Assembly (NCBI GenBank): GCA_001599595.1 | Contig: BCHH01000007.1 | Location: 620,084 to 684,083, forward strand | Direction of reading: 5' to 3' | DNA: 64,000 bases | From: Beverwykella pulmonaria | Lineage: Eukaryota > Ascomycota > Dothideomycetes > Pleosporales > Melanommataceae | Part shown: positions 14,101-23,695 of the stretch, in pieces | Position numbering within the stretch: the stretch's first letter is position 1 | How the letters are laid out: every line of letters starts with the position of its first letter | Program-made: the position numbers and the translations under genes | Notes under the pieces: model-generated | What the model was told of the DNA's origin: nothing | What the model saw: only the letters and a program-made list of their open reading frames with translations | Databases searched by the model: none

Positions 14101-14864
14101 CTGCTGGTTGGCTTAAGCAGTTCCATCCCGACTTTGCAATTCAAGCTATCAAGCCGTATGCTGATTTGGATCGTGATATCAAGCGAGCAATGAGCGCTGA
14201 ACCGACCCCAACCACGTCTACTGCCACTCCAACTCTTGAACAAGGCCCACTCGAGCATTGGATTGATGTTTGCTCCGCCCTAGTTGCCGATACTCGCACT
14301 TTTAGTATCAAACGCATTCGTCTTCGACGGCTTGTGAAACTAATCCCTACGCCAACGTATCAGCAGTCTATGATAATACCAGGAATATCTGGTATAGCAG
14401 GTCGCTCACAGTACGGCAATCCTTATTCGGCATCTCATGGGCCGGTTGGGACTGTCATGACGGAAGTACATCTCGCGGAGGAGTTCATCGAAGAAAAGAT
14501 TGTGAGCTTTGACGTGACTTTGATTGACGCTGTCGACCGTGTTCTCACACAGTCCGGCCAGCGTTCTCGCACTCAGTCGGCCAGCTCTTCAAGGTCTAGC
14601 TCTCGGCGGGGCAGGCGCGACACGCGAGCCGGCTCCGACGCTGGTCACCACCTGGAAGTTGCCCAGACTGATTGCAAGGGTATCATATTCGATGCTCTAG
14701 AGACAGTTGTCAGAAACGTAACCGCGGAGCGGAATACGAAATATGATTTAAAAGATACGAATAGGGAAAAGGAATCAAGCCAAGAAGGACTCGCAAAGTC
14801 TCTCCCGAATTCGACGCTAAGGGAGGGGATTCGGCGATGGCTTTTGGAAGTGGAGGTGGAGTGA
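11169..14864 (+). CDS. LST4: Folliculin-interacting protein (FNIP) / LST4 homologue
   Basis: Partner of the folliculin homologue Lst7. The Lst4-Lst7 complex acts as GAP for the Rag GTPase Gtr2 and supports TORC1 activation at the vacuole (family knowledge from yeast and mammals). This is a single uninterrupted frame of 1231 codons. The N-terminal FNIP/longin part includes TRHLLYPDTHTLYH, the strand FPRDCRIIIAQDDPN, and VTVCLECMFGNTPMDFRGNS (about residues 30-225). A middle domain (about 340-660) contains IPMFAITIILQLP, LLTAFLGSHTEWLNLLGP and ARRLIFLLSAFLPA. The C-terminal DENN-like part (about 990-1231) includes AAGWLKQFHPDFAIQAI and CKGIIFDALETVV. Long Ser/Thr-rich linkers separate the domains. 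The start at 11169 gives MLGQFFSSRKG, the usual family beginning. Family identity is strong; orthology to yeast Lst4 specifically is inferred. Confidence 0.88.
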   Translation: MLGQFFSSRKGAGAPHPSPTTTLDSATEESHTRHLLYPDTHTLYHPEGQPYPLHGASLTLGSGYDGPLPEIDLEFPRDCRIIIAQDDPNPTAKTVLFDSKPAPPRAETPPQPNARSRLFGGAASSSTAGPVFGNLHARRSSLVTEPTPRSPIMGGFTRVRTRGNSISSMPNIDEHAQIQKQAQARAREATDMVTVCLECMFGNTPMDFRGNSNKIHIVPLESRSLEANPTASNLQDATSSLGRAEGLRRRSHLAKSYTPSNLPPELPRTDSSDAVSKEPRRRTIFITRTFSVALPGDENTSSNVPTPTPQNSLGKGNGFPFPHANSASGATKACQPPQAPKIPMFAITIILQLPVASTSSTMRPPSRPGHNKAHGHISTSAPGHDSLGSSLDSDRRAGWAFIDSNFGVESLLSTSLNSDVDDRVDVIGQHWDVITRTLTSLQFIVQERILAHLKAADAASPPVLQHPRAQTCRSNMKETTFQAPRRSLRLQPNALALDQDIKKAVELAGNRVVSGMRIPRVMTGQGKWGVWREEARWLGRWAGRREENSFFFNLLTAFLGSHTEWLNLLGPKWHRKRHKEQQKSSAGENLTISNRTVIVSPDKMAARRLIFLLSAFLPANTATMYDGASPMRPSTSASIRAYSQSPPTNMPPSRKQSLRRQINRRPRGKQSLTNMHLQPSAATGASLSTLESANGRSDSGVAEFQEARKHSRRSSAHSIRTSLVIPSMSDMATTAKSGTATMSAVAPQSTIPIAHFTLPRTKSSGPLPEYRPESSDSLASTNLMHTLQRSGTGHTSSPSTDSGNTGRWSGFMSFWNGGRRGSSTDPSDFLQSTDDGLGVPSTGPRGLERPQSQLEYMVQELSMDRVFGDVDAFDPSTANASSPADNLPETYLISSSSGVPASAARPIPERPRQFGSALKLSVNEKDGVIDVPLADFGSPLQSPLLGGYASASSQHGSSFGESSLFSLPCCEPDQPVNAAGWLKQFHPDFAIQAIKPYADLDRDIKRAMSAEPTPTTSTATPTLEQGPLEHWIDVCSALVADTRTFSIKRIRLRRLVKLIPTPTYQQSMIIPGISGIAGRSQYGNPYSASHGPVGTVMTEVHLAEEFIEEKIVSFDVTLIDAVDRVLTQSGQRSRTQSASSSRSSSRRGRRDTRAGSDAGHHLEVAQTDCKGIIFDALETVVRNVTAERNTKYDLKDTNREKESSQEGLAKSLPNSTLREGIRRWLLEVEVE

Positions 14865-16281
14865 GCCGGCCTTCCTGTTTCCTGTGCAGCGCTCTCCCTT
14901 TTCTATGTTTTTAGAGGCGAGCACTCCTTCTTACGTGCTTATGGCGCGATGATACCCCTCACGCACGTAAACACGCCTTACTCATCCAACGTCTTTATTT
15001 CGACGACATTTGTATTATACCACAGTTGTTCCTTTGCATCTTATTTTCATGATGGCAGCTCGTTCACATTCCGTCCCGAGATGATAGGGCGAGTGCCATT
15101 TGGCGAAATGTCACTCCATTTTTCTGTCAATTGCTGCGATTCAGCGGGCGTTTATCTGGGAACTCATTTTACGCTTGTACACGGACACTTCGTCGGATAT
15201 ACCTGGGCGGTTCTCTTGTTTCGGCATTCACACAGGCTCATCTAGGTCTAGCAACGTCTCACGGCAGCGGATTAGGGTAATGGTAATAATAGCGGGCACT
15301 TGAGCCGTGGCCATCTGGGTATTGAGAGTCTCGCACGAGCAACTCCCTCGATGCTTCCACCCACGGCAGGCCTTCTCGAATTGGGAATACGCGAATAGAA
15401 CACATATCACATGATCTACTGCGCTGTTCAGTGTTATACCGGTGCACGTTTGTCACGAATTCAACATGCACAACGGCGTTGAGCTGGTGTTTTCAACAAC
15501 TTCTTGTTGCTCAGCTATATCTAAAGACCATTACGGCTAATGTAGCAACGGTTATCGAGCATCTATCGCCTTCCCTATGTGTGCGAGTTTACGAGATACA
15601 TGCACCCCGTAAAGTATTGTGCATGCCGGTGGCTCGATAACCTGCCCTCTGCAGGGGTACATTTGTCACTGCCATTGCCAGGAGGACATTTGTCACCGCG
15701 ATCGTAAACCCTTGCACCCAACGAACAACAATATCAGATATTTGAGTTTCGTGGAAATAATGAACATACAGGACGACATAAATATGTGTACACTAAATCT
15801 GAACATCTAGAATATATCATCTTCTTTGGTCCTCTCATACCTGACAATTCTCACCCAAGGGTTCAAAAACATTCAACAGCTCGTTCACCATGATGCGCCA
15901 GCCAATCAAAAGCATCCAGAACCCCTGCCATGCGGGACTAAGTTCGTGGCGCACCAACCCAGCCTTCAACAGCTTCTGGCGCTCATTGTAAGATCCCCTT
16001 TGCCTCCTTCTATCTATATCTCCGTATATCGTGGGTCAGACTCCTCAAATTGTTGGAAAGCAGTGAGTTGTTAGTCAAGCTTTCCAATGCTTATTAACAA
16101 GGCGGGGCTCGCTTGTTCCGCTTCCGTTCAATGACGAATGCGAGGCGCGCTAGTGCTAAGCTCTCCGCGGTAAGGGAGAGAGAGCTTGGAATGTATATAA
16201 TTTGAGCTGTCCTTTATTTCAAACTACTATTCCAGCGCTCTGTTCTTCTACACATGTGCTTTTTCAGACTAGACCTCTTTT
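14865..16281. other. Intergenic, LST4 3' end to ECM4 promoter
   Basis: About 1.4 kb without a supported gene. It should contain the LST4 3' UTR and the ECM4 upstream region. Nothing else stands out apart from the TATA-like site listed separately. Confidence 0.5.
16194..16200 (+). promoter_or_regulatory. TATA-like element upstream of ECM4
   Basis: TATATAA lies 82 bp upstream of the ECM4 start codon and is followed by a pyrimidine-rich stretch. Position and sequence fit a core promoter, but no transcript data are available. Confidence 0.35.
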
Positions 16282-17589
16282 ATGAGTCTAGCACTACGAA
16301 GACTTCGGGCTCTGAGTAACCAAATCTCCAGATCAGTTGTCGCAGCTCCAAAACCACTTTCGACCAAAATGGTAAGTTCCAGCATGCCCCACCAACAACC
16401 AACAAATAGCGCGACAAAACGTAGCTAATGAAGCAATGAAAGTCCGACAAGAAAGACTCGATCCTCAATTGGGTTCTGCCCACAGACAAGACGGGCGAAT
16501 TCAAGCGCCAGGTGTCTGTCTTCAGGAACTTCATCTCGAACAAGCCCGGCGCCGAGTTCCCAGCCGAGAAAGACCGATACCACCTCTATGTCTCGTATGC
16601 GTGTCCGTGGGCGCATAGGACGCTAATTGTTAGGAAGTTGAAGGGGTTGGAGGATATTATTTCATTCACGAGCGTGCATTGGCATATGGGCGAGAAGGGT
16701 GTGCTCACCTCCCAACCACCCCACCATGAATAGGGATAGAAGGTGCTGATGTAGACAGGATGGCGTTTCGCAGCCCCCGACGAGGAAATCCCAGGCGAAA
16801 ACACCGTCACCGACCCCATCCACCCGGACTTCACGCACATTCGGCAGGTGTATTTTGAGCAGAACCCCGACTACGAGGGCCGGTTTACGGTGCCGACCCT
16901 GTACGATAAGAAGCAGAAGCGCATCGTAAGCAACGAAAGCAGTGAGATCATCCGTATGTTCTACTCGGAGTTTGATCATCTGCTCGAAGATAAGTTTAAG
17001 GGCGTGGATCTGTTTCCTGAGAAGCTGAGAGGAGAGATCGAGGAGATGAATGCGTGGGTGTATGATGATGTGAATAACGGCGTGTATAAGTCTGGGTTTG
17101 CTATGTAGGTCTCCTCTCTCCAGCCACCGTCCTTCCCTCCTCGAGCAGTACACTAATGCGGGATGATGTAGAACACAAGAAGCCTACACCAAAGCCGTAA
17201 CGCAGCTCTTCACTTCCCTCGACCGCCTCGAATTGCTCCTTTCCACCTCCACCACACCATACCTCCTCTCCTCGCCAACAATCACCGAAGCAGACGTGCG
17301 TCTGTACACGACTATCGTGCGCTTCGACCCCGTCTATGTACAGCATTTCAAGACCAATATTTCCGATATTCGATCAGGATACCCGTATATTCACAAGTGG
17401 CTTAGGCACTTATATTGGGATGTGCCGGCTTTCAAGGACACGACCCAGTTTGAGCATATTAAGAATCATTATACGAAGAGCCATGGGCAAATCAATCGGT
17501 TTGCTATTACGCCGGTGGGCCCGGTGCCGGATATTTTGGAGAAGGATGACGAGGTGCCTGCTGTGCGGTTTGCGCTAGGGCGAAAGTAG
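16282..17589 (+). CDS. ECM4: Glutathionyl-hydroquinone reductase / omega-class GST (ECM4/Gto family)
   Basis: Glutathione-dependent reductase of the Xi/omega-like class, which removes glutathione from glutathionyl-quinones and handles electrophiles (family knowledge). Exons 16282-16371, 16443-16698, 16759-17104 and 17172-17589 give 369 residues. The catalytic cysteine lies in YACPWAHRT (about Cys84). Other conserved stretches are [47 protein letters not shown], and [19 protein letters not shown] near the C terminus. All four junctions are phase-consistent. The first exon, with Ser, Leu and several Arg before the second Met at residue 30, could be a mitochondrial targeting sequence, while the second Met would give a cytosolic form; this is inference. 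The nearest intact neighbours are LST4 and LEA1. Confidence 0.93.
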
Positions 17590-18047
17590 GGGCAAGAAGG
17601 CGGCATGGACTGTGTGTGTAATTCCATACTATGATAACTATGACCTCGGCTTTGAAATTTCTTTCGGAGAGAACGTTGGTGAGTGTTATGTGTGAGTCCT
17701 TCTTGCTGAAGAGTAGCGTGGCTGCTGAATGTCGATGGCAGCGGATAGTTACTGCCTTAACCATACCTCACCTTCTCAACCTCTCCCATCATGTTATGTC
17801 ACGTATCCCCATATTTGCTCTCTACCTCGATGCATGCCCAGATTTTCTCACGAATTCCTTTGCAACATCATGTTTTTATTCGATTTTAAGCAGGGAACAA
17901 AAGAACCTCTGCTTCCTGGACACTCTTGTTTCGACCCTGCACCACCGAGTTTTCAATATCCAGCCCCAAAATGCACTAAAGAATAAATATAAATTCCCCG
18001 GAATTTCACTCACTTTTGCTCCGTCACCCATAATCAGCACGGAGCTC
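17590..18047. other. Intergenic, 3' of ECM4
   Basis: AT-richer sequence following ECM4. An open frame runs through it into the zincin relic, but its upstream part has no recognisable coding character. Confidence 0.4.
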
Positions 18048-18664
18048 ATGCTGATTCTCCTTGCGGTTACCCTTGCGGTGGGCTGTTCCCCGCCGTTCAA
18101 CGATGTTACTGCCAACGACGCCAATAACACGCCCATCGCAGCCTACGAGCACCTTGACATGCCTGATAGTAATCTCAGATAGACTACTAACGTCAAGCTT
18201 GGAAGCATGTTCGGAGGACCCTAGCCGCGGTTACGAGACTACACCGTAGTCAAGTATTGCTACAACGAACCCTCGGACAAGACCAACTTCAAAGATGTAG
18301 TCGAGACAGCTTGGCAGCTTTGTTCGGATGTCCTTGGGCTTGCAGGAGTATTGAGAGGCCATCCTCTCAAGTTTGAGACGTATCCGACTTCCTGCGAGGT
18401 TTCCAGGGGCAATATCCACAAAACTTTGGTTTAGGACAACCATGATATTCCCTATGGCACTCTTGTTATCCGCGTGGAGCGGAGAACTAATTACGTGGTA
18501 AGTCCCAATATAGGGTATGGAGGCACCACGAATACGTCGGGCGCCATGAAATGTGCTTCGAGAAAGACCTCGCCAACGTGGCGGATCTAGTTAATGTATA
18601 TGCTGTGGCGCACGAGCTTGAATATGTAAATTCTTCAAAGTATTGCTTCGAGACTCCGCTGTAA
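18048..18664 (+). pseudogene. Relic of a secreted fungal zincin (astacin/M12-like metalloprotease)
   Basis: Starting at an ATG (18048), the frame opens with a signal-peptide-like MLILLAVTLAVG. After in-frame stops at 18180-18182 and 18222-18224 the same frame reads RDYTVVKYCYNEP, then a Cys-containing helix region, a third stop at 18432-18434, and PYGTLVIRVERRTNYV. A +1 frame change near 18550 is needed to reach NVYAVAHELEYV (18598-18630), which looks like the zinc-binding helix. The HExxH motif is broken because the position of the final His is Tyr. Three stops, one frameshift and a lost zinc ligand argue for a dead gene. The family call rests on the overall order (signal peptide, YTVKYC-like strand, xxHEL helix) and is moderately sure. 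Confidence 0.55.
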
Positions 18665-19486
18665 CGCGTGTGCAAGGTGCTACTGAAGTGGTATCCTGAA
18701 CATACCTTAGACGAGTTAAGAAGCGTACTTCGTTTTTAATCTTTTGGAGCTCGCCAACATGGTACCTACCATTTTAAGGTTTTTGGTATGGCACCAGCGT
18801 TCTAATCGTAAGTGGTCCGATCCTCATTCCTACCACTCCTTCATTTGACTTATCTCTGAATGTGACCACTATATAATATTCTAATGCGAAAACTCTTCAG
18901 CTACTGTATGAAGCAGAAAAAGCCAAAATCCTCATCCAGAGCGTATATATAATAGGACAACTCGGCCACAACTCCAACGTTATGACGCCAAGCGTGTTGC
19001 AGTGCCCGGAACGGACTCTACCAAGTGGGAGGAGTACCCTATACTCCGCTGAAGGCAGGGAGGTACACACTTTCACACCCCAATATCTTCAGTATTGACT
19101 AGTCGGCCAGGATCGTTGGACATTTTTCAAGTTTCATATGCTGCACACTCCATCACAAAGGAATTAGGAGGCTATCTTGAGGCTGTATCTTTAGAACAGA
19201 GCGTAACCAACCGCCGCATCCTCTTGATGCCGTGACTGCGTAACCTTGTACTTTTTAATCATAATTTTATGAATCCATACTTACTCCCCTCTAGCCTCTT
19301 GTTCGTCTACTTCGGTTGCGTACCTATAAAAGAAGCCGTTTTTGGCCTGGACATGGGTGTGGTAAAAGTTTAGTGATAGTACGGTTTTACAGACCACACT
19401 CAAGCGCGGTGAAAAGACTATAGATGTGATGACGAGCACGGTCTTCACTATCGTGGATGCTGGGAGACAATGAAAGGATAAGTATG

Positions 19487-19513
19487 CTCTATCTTAGTGT
19501 AGCTAAGATAGAG
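19487..19513. repeat. Perfect 10-bp inverted repeat (hairpin)
   Basis: CTCTATCTTA at 19487-19496 and its exact reverse complement at 19504-19513 are separated by 7 nt. No coding sequence is close by. It could be a hairpin in a transcript or a remnant of a terminal inverted repeat. Confidence 0.5.
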
Positions 19514-19618
19514 AAGAAGAGGTACTCAGGGAGAAAGATCCTGTATACAGAAGGGTACGGTCCGGGCGCAAGCCGACCGAGCATGTCCTGAGAGTGTGGC
19601 GCACACACTTCGTCGGAC

Positions 19619-19694
19619 GTGGTTGAGCTGAGCGTGCCACTGTTGCATCTGATGCGTGGTTGAGCTCACCGCCTACCACTGTCACATCTAACAC
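19619..19694. repeat. Two imperfect tandem copies of a ~38-nt unit
   Basis: Copy 1 is 19619-19655 and copy 2 is 19656-19694. Both begin with GTGGTTGAGCT and share the downstream block around CCACTG..GCATCT/CACATCT. A weaker third copy may follow to about 19737. Confidence 0.45.
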
Positions 19695-19951
19695 GTGTTC
19701 ATGTGATGTGTGATCGAGCTGGCGAGCAGCACCGTCAGAATAGCTACCTTGTTAACTATAATCACTTTCTCTCCAAGTATGCCCCTACAGCCTTGACTTC
19801 GATAGTGCAGTCTCAAATGACCAGTGAACAGGAGACAGGGTAAAAGAGTGGTGTACAATTGCCACAACTATCGAGGATATTATAAGGGCTGCTGGGCTTG
19901 ATTCTCACATGTTTCCTCGCTGCTAACAATAAAAGGATGAATTGAAAGAGC

Positions 19952-20006
19952 AAAAAAAAAAAAAAAAAAAGAATTTGATAAGGAGTACTTGGATAAGGAG
20001 TACTTG
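19952..20006. repeat. Poly-A run followed by a 15-nt tandem duplication
   Basis: A run of 19 A (19952-19970) is followed by two exact copies of GATAAGGAGTACTTG (19977-19991 and 19992-20006). The frame across it stays open to 20134. Confidence 0.6.
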
Positions 20007-20462
20007 GAAGCTAAGCAAAATAAGGAGCTGGAATGTAAAATGAAAAATTTAGTGGACACCTTACTGTTGATAGAGAAATATTTAACTTGCCGGTACCCTC
20101 TACTGAGGAATATTAAAAATTTGAATGGAGCGTAATTTAAGCAATCTAAGCAAGTTTGTTCAGAAGAAAGGAGATGAAATCGGAATTTAAGGATACATAC
20201 ATTTTCATCATAGCTGAAAGATTAACGAACTGTGTGAAGTTGAAAGGGGAATACCGGTACTCTTTATTATCTTCCTATTGGTTGATAGTAGAGCCGCGCT
20301 AGCTGCAAAAATGGCATAATCGGTCTTGGCACCGACCTCGAAATTCCAAGCTGCACCACCATTTGACTTTACTCCACCTTCACTACCATACACACCTCCT
20401 CCTGCTCGCCTTCCGCCCTCCTCGTCCTCCACCCACACGTTACTTGGAACGCACATTGCAAA

Positions 20463-21677
20463 ATGAGGCTAACTACCGACCTGATCAATAATTCCCTGTC
20501 CTTCATAAACTGTCTCACGGAGCGTGAACTCGATCTACGAGGTGCGTTGAAAAGAACAGATACTACACTTGAGGGCTGAATTGATGTCAATTCCCCATAC
20601 ATCTAGGCCACAAGATTTCCGCGATTGAGAATATGGGCGCCGCCCGAGTACGTCACCCCACTATTCCCTCCCATTCACCCGCCCTGTCTAATTTATCTAA
20701 TTCAGGACAACGATGCCATCGACTTCACCGACAACGACATCGCCCAGCTGGGAAACTTCCCGCTGCAGCCGCGCTTACGTACGTTGTTCCTCGCGCAGAA
20801 CCGCATCTCGAATATCCAGCCGAATATCTCGTCGAGTATTCCGAATCTGGCGACGCTGGTTCTTACTAAGAATAGGCTTTCTGAGCTGGCGGACTTGGAT
20901 CCGTTGGCGGGTTTTAAAAAGCTGGTGTACTTGACGTTGGCAGGGAACCCGGTTACGAGCAAAGAGGTAAGATATTTGCACTTTTTGGCTTTTCATCTGG
21001 CCGTTGGGGGATCAGTGACAAGGGTGGTATAGCTTGGGCTGGAACAAAACGAATATGGAAGACGAAGAGTGTCAAACGAGGAGGTTTCCGAAATAAGACG
21101 GGCCGCGGGAAGGTGTGGCACAGGGTGAAGAAAGGTGGAAGAGCGGCGTGAATGGCAACCCAACATGGGGAACATGCAAGGCAGCCACAAGGAATGGGAG
21201 ACCGACGGGACTCGAAAATAAGGCTACATGGTAAAGGTCATTCATTCGCTAATGTCTCACAGAACTACCGATACTGGATCATTTGGCGCTGCCCCTCTGT
21301 CCGCTTCCTTGACTTCATCAAAGTCCGCGCCAGTGAGCGAACTAAAGCAGCCGACCTCTTCGGCACAGAAGAGGAGCCAACAGCCCTCGCAACCAAGGTA
21401 TATCCCCTCCCCTCTTTCCCCGTAGAACCGTGCTAAACTCTTCCAGATTATGGGCGTGAAATCCAAAGGCGTCGTGGTCCCTACCTTCTCGACCGCCAAC
21501 GGTGGTGATGCAGGCGGCTATAAGGAGCGCATCTGGACCGACGACGAGAGAAAGCGCATGCGTGCTGCGATCCAGGCCGCTGGCAGCCTAGCCGAGATTG
21601 CGAAGCTGGAGAAGGATTTCGCAGAGGGAAGGATGCCGGCGCATCTCATGGAGGGTGGGGAACCTATGGAGACGTAA
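20463..21677 (+). CDS. LEA1: U2 snRNP protein A' (LEA1)
   Basis: Leucine-rich-repeat component of the U2 snRNP that pairs with U2 B'' and supports branch-site recognition in pre-mRNA splicing (family knowledge). Exons 20463-20541, 20607-20647, 20706-20966, 21263-21397 and 21447-21677 give 248 residues, close to the usual ~255. Conserved features are the N-terminal RLTTDLINNSLSFIN and ERELDLRGHKISAIEN, the repeats NDAIDFTDNDIAQLGNFP, LRTLFLAQNRIS and LATLVLTKNRLSELADLDPL, the cap LVYLTLAGNPVTSKE joined by splicing to NYRYWIIWRCPSVRFLDF, and the C-terminal WTDDERKRMRAAI with AEIAKLEKDFAEG. The 296-nt intron 20967-21262 is much longer than its neighbours (46-65 nt). Confidence 0.95.
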
Positions 21678-22046
21678 AAGGATAGAAGGGAAAGACGGAA
21701 GGATATAGGAATTGTCAATTTGGATTTCTGTGCGGAGTTTCGGAGCAGAGGTTATATCAAAATGTGGTGGAGCTCGGCGCTGCTTCGCGGTTGAGTAGCG
21801 TGGAGATATAAATTGTGCATCTCAAACATGGCTAATTCAAGTTCTCATTTGGCTTGTCCCCGCACATTGAAATGCATACTTCATGGGACAGTTTGCAAAA
21901 TCAACTGGATTTTACTATTTGAGTTGTAGACGCTAGTAGGCAGTAGCTAGGTATTCTAAACCTTGGTATCGTACACCGAAAGCGCCGGACTATGCACAAA
22001 TCCCCGCCTGTCCCAATCATACCATAGCAAAAACGATCAAGAAGGC
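21678..22046. other. Intergenic, convergent 3' ends of LEA1 and FIP1
   Basis: AT-rich spacer of about 370 bp that should hold both 3' UTRs. Nothing else seen. Confidence 0.5.
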
Positions 22047-23181
22047 TCACCAATTCCCCCTTCCTCTCCTTCCACTCCCCCTGTTCCCTCCTCCAACTCC
22101 ACCGGCTTGATTTCCTTGCTGGCCATACCCGCCCCCGCCACCCTGCTGCCCCTGTCCACCAAATCCACCCCCACCAGGCCCCATGCCCTGATTCGCCATC
22201 TGCATAAACTGATTGAAGTCCATATTCGCCATCTGGCTTGGGTCGCTACCCTGCTGGGCAGCCATCTGCTGGAAGAACATGGCCATCTGCTCCTCGCTCA
22301 TGCCGCCGGGCGGAACCATACCACCTGACATTCCTCCGCCTTGGGCTGCGGGGCCTGTAGGTGCGCCGGGGACGCCACCGCTGGGGGCAACTGGGGCGGC
22401 GCCGCCCATGGCACCACCGAACATCTGCTGCAGTTGAGACATCTCTGCTTTTTGAGTGGCAATCTCGTTGGTCATGTTGAATTGTCGCTGGCGGTACATC
22501 TCCCAGCTGAATTCGTCGAAGCCGTAGTTGAAGTAGTCGCTTTGGTCGGCGCCGGGGAGGCGCCAGGGTTTGGAGGACTCGGCGAGGTCTGAGTAATACC
22601 AATTGACTTAGTGCTGGTGTGTTATAGGGAAGGGGAAGGTCTTACCGGCGTCAATATCTAGCTGTGTGATTGTCTTCCCAACGGGCGGGTATGTGGGGTC
22701 AGCATTCACGTCGATTGTTGAGGTACGGACGGCGGGATATGCGGTTCCTGGCTGCTGGGGCGCGCTGGGAGCTGTGGATTTCGATGTGTGCGCGGATGTA
22801 GACGAGGGCTGGGACGGGGCCTCGATCTTGATAGCTTTGGATTCCTGGGGCTCTCTTGGCCTGCATACGTAGATTAGCTTGCTGAAGCTGTTTGGAGCTC
22901 TGTGGTAAGCTCACACTATGGGCTTTGGTGCGATTTGCGGCTTTTCGATGATGATGTCGATATCCTGAGCTGTGTTAGCTTCCATTGGAGGTTTGTGGTT
23001 CTAAAGGATGGCATGCCGAATCACTCTCTTCTTCCTCATCCGTCTCGCCCGACTCGAGACCTTCATCCATGGGCTCGTCGCCATTCTCGCCGTCGCTCTC
23101 GTCCTTCGCCTCGTCCTTCTTCTGCGCTGCGGGCGCGGCCGTCTCGGAGGGCCCGTAGAGATCGTCGTCTTCCTCTTCCAT
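22047..23181 (-). CDS. FIP1: Pre-mRNA polyadenylation factor FIP1
   Basis: Subunit of the cleavage and polyadenylation factor that tethers poly(A) polymerase (family knowledge). Using the classic start [13 protein letters not shown], the exons are 23181-23017, 22964-22915, 22860-22646 and 22588-22047, giving 323 residues. The acidic N-terminal region ends in EEEESDS, which splices to [15 protein letters not shown]. The Fip1 motif follows as [17 protein letters not shown], then [13 protein letters not shown], a Gln/Met helix, and a Gly/Gln-rich tail ending RGRGNW. The first intron (22965-23016, 52 nt) needs a GC donor (GCATGC); the GT alternative nearby would replace the SDSDID junction. The frame is open upstream of the start Met, through another two-exon coding region. 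It is convergent with LEA1. Confidence 0.92.
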
Positions 23182-23695
23182 TGTGCGTTCCTCCCAGAAC
23201 GTCGGCGGCTTGCCCTTCTTGAAGTCCCACGGAATGAGCGTGTAGCCGGCCTGCTCGAGGGCGGTCTTGATGTAGCGGGCGCGGGTGATGACGTTGCGGT
23301 GCTTCTCTCGCTCGACGTCGTGATGGGGATAGCGGAACAAATAGAGAAGCTTTCCCCTTTTGAGCCCGAACCGCAGTGTGAAGGAATCGCTAGTGGGGAT
23401 CAGCGGCTGTGAATGAATGAGGCTCTGCGAGAGAGCTTGGCGTGCGGCCCGTGCGCGTGTTGTTTCGCGGAGAAGCCAAACACCCACCGCCGCGGTTGAC
23501 TTGGGTAGCACAAAGAAACATTGCAACTTACGCGCTGACCCGCTCTACCCGACACACGGGCAGGTCCACCTTCTCGTTCTTCGCCAGCTTCTCCTTGATT
23601 AGCCCGATCTCCCACTCCCGCCGCGTAGCCACCGCGTCGTAGCTGGGGAACAGCTCGCCGGGTCGCCCGCTCATCGCTGGAAACGCGCCCTGCAT
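23182..23695 (-). CDS. Unassigned two-exon frame running in frame into FIP1
   Basis: From ATG at 23695, exon 23695-23532 encodes MSGRPGELFPSYDAVATRRE (from residue 8) and an amphipathic stretch, and exon 23389-23182 encodes DSFTLRFGLKRGKLLYLFRY, AREVIM-like basic helix sequence and IPWDFKKGKPPTFWEER. The junction (GT at 23531, AG before 23389) is phase-consistent. No stop separates this 124-residue frame from FIP1, whose Met directly follows. It has the look of a conserved small basic protein; I do not recognise the family. It may be an N-terminal extension of FIP1, a fused gene, or a separate protein made from a transcript with another 3' end. The start is only 148 bp from NUP49, on the other strand. 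Confidence 0.6.

Larger units (their letters stand above)
18665..20462. other. AT-rich gene-poor region upstream of LEA1
   Basis: No intact gene seen. The region holds a 10-bp perfect inverted repeat, an imperfect ~38-nt tandem repeat, a 19-A run with a 15-nt direct repeat, and a short Lys/Glu-rich open frame (19941-20134) that looks like a remnant, possibly from a mobile element. The last ~200 bp before 20463 are pyrimidine-rich and probably the LEA1 promoter and leader. Confidence 0.45.
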
